Assembly: GCF_019175385.1 (NCBI RefSeq)
Contig: NC_083341.1
Location: 86,826,321 to 86,890,320 of the forward strand
Source of the DNA: Lycium barbarum
Lineage: Eukaryota; Streptophyta; Magnoliopsida; Solanales; Solanaceae
DNA: 64,000 bases
Reading direction: 5' to 3'
Shown: positions 57,797 through 64,000 of the stretch, piece after piece
Layout of the letters: each line of letters starts with the position of its first letter
Numbering within the stretch: the first letter of the stretch is position 1
The notes under the pieces: generated by a model
Told to the model about the DNA's origin: nothing
What the model saw: only the letters and a program-made list of their open reading frames with translations
Databases searched by the model: none
Translations under genes and position numbers: made by a program

Positions 57797-57818
57797 AACG
57801 CTGGTTCGAGACTCGAAA

Positions 57819-58935
57819 ATGGCTAGTGGGAACTCATACAACAATCTGCGTGAGAAGGTTGCAAGACTGGAGGCGTTGGGTGATGTAACTGACGACCCAG
57901 AGGATCTGGTGGACGTCTTGTCATAGATCCATGGCATAAACACTGAATTGGCTTAGTTTCGGGGAAGTCTAAGTACCCAAGTGACTGGTTTACAGACTCA
58001 ACTCGTTGGTTTTGAAACTTTCCAAACCGCTGCACTTGAGCAGATGGAAAATCTGGTGAAACATAATGAGGAACTGAGGGTTGAAGTGCAGATCCTTCGA
58101 TGGGCAGTGGCTACTGCGCCCCAAGGGGGTGGGGAACAAACCAAAATTAAAGTTCCTAAGCCAAAGTCATTTTATGGCGTGAGAGGCGCCAAAGAACTCA
58201 AAAATTTCTTATGGGACTTGGAGCATTACTTCTCAAGTGCTCATGTCCCTGAGAGACAAACTGACTATTGCGGTGCGTTATTTTAGAGGGGACGCAGTGT
58301 TGTGGTGGAGAACAAAGAATGCTGATGATGAAAGCGCTAGCATGCCCAAGGTTGATACTTGGGAAAAACTGATGGATGCGTTGAGGGACAAGTTTCTGCC
58401 TAGTAACTCGTCTTGGGTTGCTAGGGACCGTTTGAAAAGGCTAAAGCAGACTGGTTCTATAAGGGACTATGTGAAGGATTTCTCTTCGTTGTTGCTGGAC
58501 ATACAAAACATGTCAGACGAAGACAAGTTACATAACTTCATCTCTGGTATGCAAGGTTGGGCACAAAACAAAATTTGAAGGCAGAAAGTGCAAGATCTGC
58601 CTAGTGCTATTGCGGCAGCGGACGCTTTAGTGGATTTCGCTTAACAAACCTTACTTCTGATTCTGCCTCTTCTTCTAAATCTAAGAAAAGGAGAAGGGAA
58701 AGGATTGGAAGAAGGATAACAAGAAGTATGACGGAAAGGAGAAAGGAAAATGTAAGGCTGATGCGTCTTCATCAAAGGCAAACAAGCATACAAGTGGAGA
58801 AAATGTGTGCTGGACGTGTCAATAGCTTGGGCATCAGGCAAGAAACTGCCCCAAACAGGCTAAGGTCAATGTTATTCTCACTGAAGAAGAGAAAAACGAG
58901 AAAAGTGGACAGGAAATTGCTACCTACATCAATCC
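57819..58935 (+). pseudogene. Chromovirus gag with zinc knuckle
   Basis: Starts MASGNSYNNLREK at 57819, 23 bases after the PBS. A coiled-coil (ALEQMENLVKHNEELRVEVQIL, about 58030-58100) precedes the capsid domain: KVPKPKSFYGVRGAKELKNFLWDLEHYF, a one-base frameshift near 58260, then RGDAVLWWRTK, TWEKLMDALRDKFLP and GSIRDYVKDFSSLLLD. A lysine-rich linker and a knuckle with CWTCQ, a stop, LGHQARNCP (58805-58855) follow. Stops at 57924, 57954, 58576 and within the knuckle sit at likely Gln or Trp codons. Packages element RNA in intact relatives. Confidence 0.88.
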
Positions 58936-59455
58936 AATGGGACTTCTGAACGCAATAACTTGCATGACTGAAGCAAATGATGAAGAAACTGATGCTGAAA
59001 ACATGGAAACTCATGTGAATACCACAGGCGATGATGATGAATATTCCTTTGTCTATTCCTCACTGTTGTACGTTGACATGAAAATTGGAGACAAAAATGT
59101 TGTGATGATGGTTGATACTGGAGCCACTCACACATTTATTACTTCCAAAATTGTTGAAGAATATGGAGTGAAGGTGACTAAGTGCCCAACAAAAATGAAG
59201 ACTGTTAATGCCAAGGCGCAACCAGGCTTTGGAGTGGCATTGAATGTGCCCATAACTTTGGGACATTAGACGGGTAAGTGTAACATGACTGTTGTTCCCC
59301 TTGACAATTTCAATGTACTGCTTGGCATTGATTTCATGAAGAAGAATAAGGTTGCACTGATTCCACACTTTGATGGGATTATGTTTATGGGTGAAGCCAA
59401 CCCTGGTTTTGTGAACGGTGTTTGGCCTCATGGTCTAGGCAGTAAGAGACATAGG
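58936..59455 (+). pseudogene. Chromovirus aspartic protease
   Basis: DMKIGDKNVVMMVDTGATHTFI (59077-59143) holds the intact D-T-G active site; [10 protein letters not shown] (59310-59340) is the second conserved block. A TAG at 59267 splits the two. An acidic stretch leads into the domain. Confidence 0.88.
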
Positions 59456-61583
59456 ATGAATGCTTTACTTTCTGCAATTGCTGTTGACAAAGGCTTGAAG
59501 AGGGGCGAGAGAACTTATCTCGCTGCACTTGTTAAAGTCAAGCCAGACGTGCAGATTGAGGTGCCGGACTGCGTTGCAGAATTACTGAAAGAATTCAAGG
59601 ATGTGATGCCACCAGAATTGCCCAAGGAGTTGCCACTGAGAAGGGAAGTTGATCACAAGATTGAACTGATTCCTGGATCACTACCACCTGCGAGGGCTCC
59701 CTATCGTATGTCGCCTATGGAACTTGCTGAACTAAGGAAGCAATTGTCTGAGTTGCTTGGTGCTGGACGGATTCAACCTTCGAAGGCTCCATTTGGTACG
59801 CCAGTGCTGTTCCAAAAAAAGCAAGATGGGACGCTGCGGATGTGTGTCGACTTTAGGGCGCTGAACAAAGTTACTGTGAAGAACAAGTACCCTGTCCCCT
59901 TGATTCAAGATCTGCTAGATAGGTTGTCTAAGGCTAGTTATTTTACTAAGTTAGATTTGAGGTCGGCCTATTAGCAAGTGCGCGTAGCCGAGGGGGATGC
60001 CCCTAAGAACACTTGTGTAACTAGATATCTTAGCTTTGAATTCCTTGTAATGCCGTTTGGGTTAACTAATGTCCCGGCTACTTTCTGTAATTCAATGAAC
60101 AATTTTCTTTACGAGTACTTGGATGAATTTGTAGTAGTTTACTTAGACGATATAGTCATCTATAGTAGGTCGCTAGAGGAGCATCTGTCCCATTTAAGAA
60201 AAGTGTTGGAAAGACTTAGAGCATATCAACTCTATGTCAAGATGGAGAAGTGCGAATTTGCAAGGCGGGAGATCAAATTTCTTGGCCATCTGGTTAGCGA
60301 AAACCAAGTGAGAATGGACCCAAAGAAAGTGCAGGCTATTGTTGATTGGCAGGCACCTAGTGGGGTGAAGGAATTGAGATCGTTTTTGGGTTTGGCAAAT
60401 TATTACCGAAAGTTTATTGCTGGCTATTCAAAGAAGGGTACCCTTTTGACTAATTTGCTGAAAAAGAATGTCAAGTATGTTTGCTCGAAAGCATGTGACA
60501 AGGCTTTCAATGGGTTGAAGAAGGCAATTGCGTCTGAACCAATCTTGAAGCTGCCTGATTTTGATATGCCATTTGAAGTGCACACTGATGCTTTAGATTA
60601 CGCTGTTGGTGGTGTGCTGGTCCAAGAAGATCATCCGGTGGCATTTGAGAGCAGAAAACTGAATGCTACGGAGCAGCGCTATTCTGCACACGAAAAACAG
60701 ATGGTGGTTGTAATCCATTGTCTTCAAATTTGGCGAGTCTATTTGTTGGGACAAAATTTCGTTGTGAAGACGGAAAACGTGGCTAATACTTACTTCAAGA
60801 CTCAACAGAAATTGAGTCCTAAGCTGGCCCGATGGCAAGAATTCTTAGCAGAATATGACTTTGTGTGTGTTCACAAACCTGGCAAACAAAATCAGGTCGC
60901 TGATGCGTTAAGTCGCAAGGAGGTATTCACAGCAACTTATGCTATCACAAGAATCGAATCTGATTTCTTAGATACAATTAAGTTGTGTGCTGCGAATGAT
61001 CCATTATATGTAAAGTTGATGGATCAAATGAGAGATGGTATGATTAGGCGGTATTGGATCGAGTACGATCTGCTGTACTTTAAGGGGGGGAGAATTGTGA
61101 TTCCTCAAGGTGCAGGTTTACGTCGTTCCCTACTAAAAGAAACCCATGATACCCCTTATGCTGGTCATCCAGGTGTTGAAAGAATGATGGCATTACTGTC
61201 TCGTAATTATTTTTGGCCGAAAATGGAAGAAGATGTTGAGGCCTATGTCAAAACTTGTCTCATTTGTCAAGTAGAGAAGACTGAAAGGAAGAAGGAAGTA
61301 GGTTTACTACAACCTCTGCCGGTTGTGGAGCAACCTTGGGCTTCTGTTTCCATGGATTTCATTAGCGGGTTTCCAAAGGTTGATGGTAAGTCTTCTATTA
61401 TGGTGGTAGTTGACAGATTCTCTAAGTATGCTATTTTAGTTGCTGCTCCAACCTTATGTTCGTCTGAAGTTGCTGCAGAGTTATTCTATAAGCATGTGGT
61501 GAAATAATTTAGGGCTCCAAGTGATATTGTGAGAGATCGTGATGCGAGATTCACTGGTCGGTTTTGGATTGCATTGTTCAAAT
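59456..61583 (+). pseudogene. Chromovirus RT, RNase H and integrase, cut by an LTR
   Basis: RT starts after [35 protein letters not shown] and [10 protein letters not shown] are followed by a TAG at 59972 where relatives have tryptophan, then [12 protein letters not shown] and YLDD (60140-60151). RNase H (60560-60920) has [14 protein letters not shown]; a second acidic site reads TEN instead of TDN (60773-60775); QVADALSRK ends it. Integrase has the zinc set [10 protein letters not shown]...CLICQ (61144-61272), SMDFISGF and, after TAA at 61505, VRDRDARFTGRFW with the second catalytic aspartate. It ends at the inserted LTR before the catalytic glutamate. Confidence 0.92.
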
Positions 61584-61929
61584 TGGTACACCACAGAAAA
61601 AATTTCCGTTAATGCACAGCGAATAGACTAACGAAGGGCACGACGTATACGATGTTTTAATAAGTAAGAAATAACAATTAATGATTCTAAATGAGATTTC
61701 AAAGACATTTGAGGTAGGAGATGAAAGTTGTTAAGGAAAGCAAGGTATATGTTGTGTGTCGGGCAGGATTTACGAGTATCGAATCAATGATGGATTAATG
61801 ATGTTTTGGAGAAGAGTTATAACGTCCCTTAGATTGTTAATGAAGTGTTAAACAAGTGCGAAGAAGGTTCCATAAGGATTTGAGACCAAACGAAGTGACG
61901 AGAACAAAATCGGAGAAGAGATAGATTAT

Positions 61930-62150
61930 ATGACCAATTATACGGTCTGTATAATGGTCCGCAGAATCGTCACAGTGAAGGTCCCTCACTGATGGGATTA
62001 TACGGTCACTTATACGGATCGTATAAAATTATACGGACCGTATAATGTGCCATATAATGGTCACAGAATGAGTTGTTGCTGGGATAATTTTACAGTCACT
62101 TATACGGACCGTATAAATTTATACGGACCGTATAAGTGTCCGCATAATTT
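61930..62150. promoter_or_regulatory. TATACGGNCCGTATA dyad cluster, copy C
   Basis: At least five dyads of TTATACGGACCGTATAA type. Two adjacent pairs (about 62008-62043 and 62099-62134) together form larger near-palindromes. About 25 bases upstream of the TATA-like box. Confidence 0.65.
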
Positions 62151-63359
62151 AGTCGGGATAGAATTTTATGTTTTTAAATAAGGGACCAAAGTTCATTATT
62201 TTCATTTCCCATCTTCTCATTTTCTCTCCACACCCTCAAGAACCCTCTAGAACTATCTCTCCACTCTTCATCTACAAGAATCCAAGTGAAACTAAGAATC
62301 AACTTCATCAAATCAAGAGAAACAAGTGCAAGAAACTCACTAGGGTTCCTCTAAGCCAAGAAATTCCAATGGAAGTGAACTAGGGTTTTGGTGCAAGAGA
62401 AGTATTTCCACTCAAGGCTAATTCCTACACCATCTAAGGTAAATTTTATGGTATTTCCATGTTGTTTAAGGTATTGAGAAGTTGAAACACTTGGATTGTA
62501 GAAGGATATAGAAAATGGGTCACAAAGATAGGAATAATGAGATTTTGAGTAGTAGTTTGGAGGGAATCATGAATATTGATATGTTGTAATTGTAAGTATG
62601 TTATGAATGACATTTAGAACATGGGATAAGCATTATATGTGAAAAAAACGCAATAGTGAACTATGACCATGATTATGGAGGAATTCAAGTAAAATTGTGA
62701 AATGTGGATAATGTAGATGAATGATGATTGTTCCCTATAATATTGTGAATGTTGTTATGGATGCTTGGGATTCGATATGTGATATGAGGAAAGTTGTATA
62801 AACAAAGGAAATGCTGCCCTATTTTCTCTAGCTTTAGTAAGCACGTTCTTATAATCGTTTAGCTAATGTTAATACGAACTCCCTTGAAGGTAAAGACATG
62901 AGCATTGAAGGAGAACGATCAAGCGGTAGAATAGCTAAAGGAAAAAGGTATGTGAGGCTAGTCCTTTCTTTCTAAGGCATGAATCTTATGCCATGATCTT
63001 CCCTCCTTATCCACGAATTTCCTACATTCCGGAAAACTAACAGTCTATGTTCATGAATAGCCATATGAGTTAAAAATAAGAGATATTATGAACATGATGA
63101 TGATGATCTTAAGTCCAAAGATTCTAGAGTTCACGAATATGATGTTTCTACAAAGCTAATGATGTTAACTACGATCCATTGATGTTTTTCATTGTATACA
63201 CTCACCTTATATGCTAATTCCTTTAAGGTGAGGCAGAATGCTTATGAATGCTCCATAATGGAATCAAGGGTTCACGACCTTATGTCACCCCGATAAAGTA
63301 TAGCTGTCTTTGAGTTCTATGCATGCATTATGACGAGTACATGATGACGATATTACACC

Positions 63360-63520
63360 ACGCCTATATGGCCGGGCAGACACCGCTAGGGCGGGCAGCG
63401 TATACACCATATCTAGGTGGCATGGGCAGACACCACTAAAGGGCGGCATGAGATGGTACCTCGGACGCGGGCTAATGATTATTACACCGTACCGATATGG
63501 TCGGGCAGCTTATACGTATA
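63360..63520 (+). repeat. Degenerate GGCCGGGCAG-type array, copy C
   Basis: Units with GGCCGGGCAGACACC, GGGCGGGCAG, CATGGGCAGACACCAC and GGTCGGGCAG, similar in core to the array at 10770-10955. Confidence 0.65.
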
Positions 63521-63661
63521 TGCATACATGATATGATGATGATTATGGAGTAAGCCAGCATGCATTATTTCAATTATAATTGATAGTCAGTTACAGGTTG
63601 CTCTTCATTTGATGCTTCCTTATTTCATTGATGTATTATTATTGTTGATGTCTTACATACT

Positions 63662-63718
63662 CAGTACAATGTTCGTACTGATGTCTGTTTTCTTTGGACG
63701 CTGTGTTCATGCCGACAG
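63662..63718 (+). other. Three-hairpin LTR module, copy 5
   Basis: CAGTAC-N7-GTACTG (perfect), TGTCT-N9-GGACG (pairs with two wobbles) and CTGT-N10-ACAG. The last stem differs from CTGC/GCAG of copies 3 and 4 on both sides and still pairs. ACGG/CCGT at 63832-63851 takes the place of the fourth stem. Confidence 0.75.
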
Positions 63719-64000
63719 GTAGACAGGGAGGTGATCCAAACTCGTAGGAGCTATTATCTGACTTGAGAGCACTCCATTGTTCCGGAGGTGCCATTGATTT
63801 ATTCTTTTGTGTATATACATGAATTTTGGGCACGGCGAGGTCCTGTCCCGTCCCTATGTCTAGCACTCTAGTAAAGGCTCGTAGATACGTATGTGTGGGT
63901 AGTATGGTCTCACGATGTCCTTATTGTATGTACATTATTTTGTTATCCGAAGGGCTTATGTATATAAAGGTAAATATGTTTCAAAATGGAAATGGTTTTC

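Larger units (their letters stand above)
56814..64000 (+). mobile_element. Galadriel/CRM/Reina-like chromovirus, right end outside window
   Basis: Plus-strand element with 5' LTR, PBS, gag, protease, RT, RNase H and integrase in one colinear series. A short (0.97 kb) LTR and RT sequence style ([21 protein letters not shown]) fit small-LTR chromoviruses; which clade is uncertain. It is cut within integrase at 61583 by a Gypsy LTR (61584 on); its 3' half lies outside the window. In-frame stops make it a pseudo-element. Confidence 0.88.
61584..64000 (+). mobile_element. Gypsy LTR, copy C, cut by the window end
   Basis: TGGTACACCACAGAAAA aligns with TGTTACACCTCAGAAAA of copies A and B and similarity continues: ATAAGTAAGAAAT..., dyads (61930-62150), TATA-like TTAAATAAGG at 62174, an array of CGGGCAG(A/C) units (63360-63520), the hairpin module (63662-63718) and the GGTCCTGTCCCG hairpin (63832-63851). 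Left flank CAAAT. The LTR end is outside, so solo LTR or full element cannot be told. Confidence 0.85.

Noticed and set aside
1022..64000. Host genes, tRNAs or rRNA
   Set aside because: Every recognisable protein block belongs to a retrotransposon; no cloverleaf or rRNA core was seen. A tRNA scan was not possible here.
1..64000. A novel defence, toxin or biosynthetic system
   Set aside because: No gene cluster or non-transposon enzyme is visible; the only unexplained order is in LTR cis-structures.

Overview
This window looks like a gene-free, heterochromatin-like block of a plant nuclear genome made almost wholly of nested, decayed LTR retrotransposons. AT-rich DNA, long Ty3/Gypsy LTRs, chromovirus and Ogre/Tat lineages with plant-specific domains, a SIRE-type Ty1/Copia gag and tRNA-iMet-type primer sites point to a dicot; a Solanaceae genome is my best guess from the style of the elements (inference, not proven here). 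I found no host gene, tRNA, rRNA or CRISPR array.

Layout. 1-1021: minus-strand Gypsy gag fragment. 1022-16117: minus-strand chromovirus (Tekay-like) with 3' LTR 1022-4125, broken pol-protease-gag 4126-13423, PBS 13620-13632 and a truncated 5' LTR 13636-16117; it is split by two solo LTRs (5050-6639; 8908-11589, the latter with perfect CCAGG target duplications). 16118-16671: minus-strand scrap of an Ogre/Tat-like LTR. 16672-49366: a minus-strand Copia element with a SIRE-like gag and a second ORF but no pol, opened up by later insertions: an Ogre/Tat-type element on the plus strand (17876-39518, ATCAA duplications), a plus-strand LTR with a scrap of internal DNA (39667 to about 42419) and a further LTR (43531-46007). 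The Ogre-type element itself carries a minus-strand LTR fragment in gag (25746 to about 26925) and a Mutator-like element in its 3' LTR (37097-38395). 49367-53851: truncated Ogre/Tat-like LTR, minus. 53852 to about 56045: minus-strand remnant of another LTR element (gag start, PBS, LTR). 56814-64000: plus-strand chromovirus of Galadriel/CRM/Reina type with 5' LTR, PBS, gag, protease, RT, RNase H and integrase, cut at 61584 by one more LTR that runs off the window.

No element looks capable of moving: every coding region has stops or frameshifts, and several catalytic residues are replaced. The most interesting structure is in the LTRs. Five Gypsy LTRs share a module of about 57 nt that can fold as three consecutive short hairpins, with compensatory changes between copies. 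Several also carry family-specific palindromic dyads just upstream of a TATA-like box, and fast-changing tandem arrays just upstream of the hairpin module. These are candidates for selected cis-elements in retrotransposon RNA or promoters. I see no evidence of a new enzymatic or defence system.
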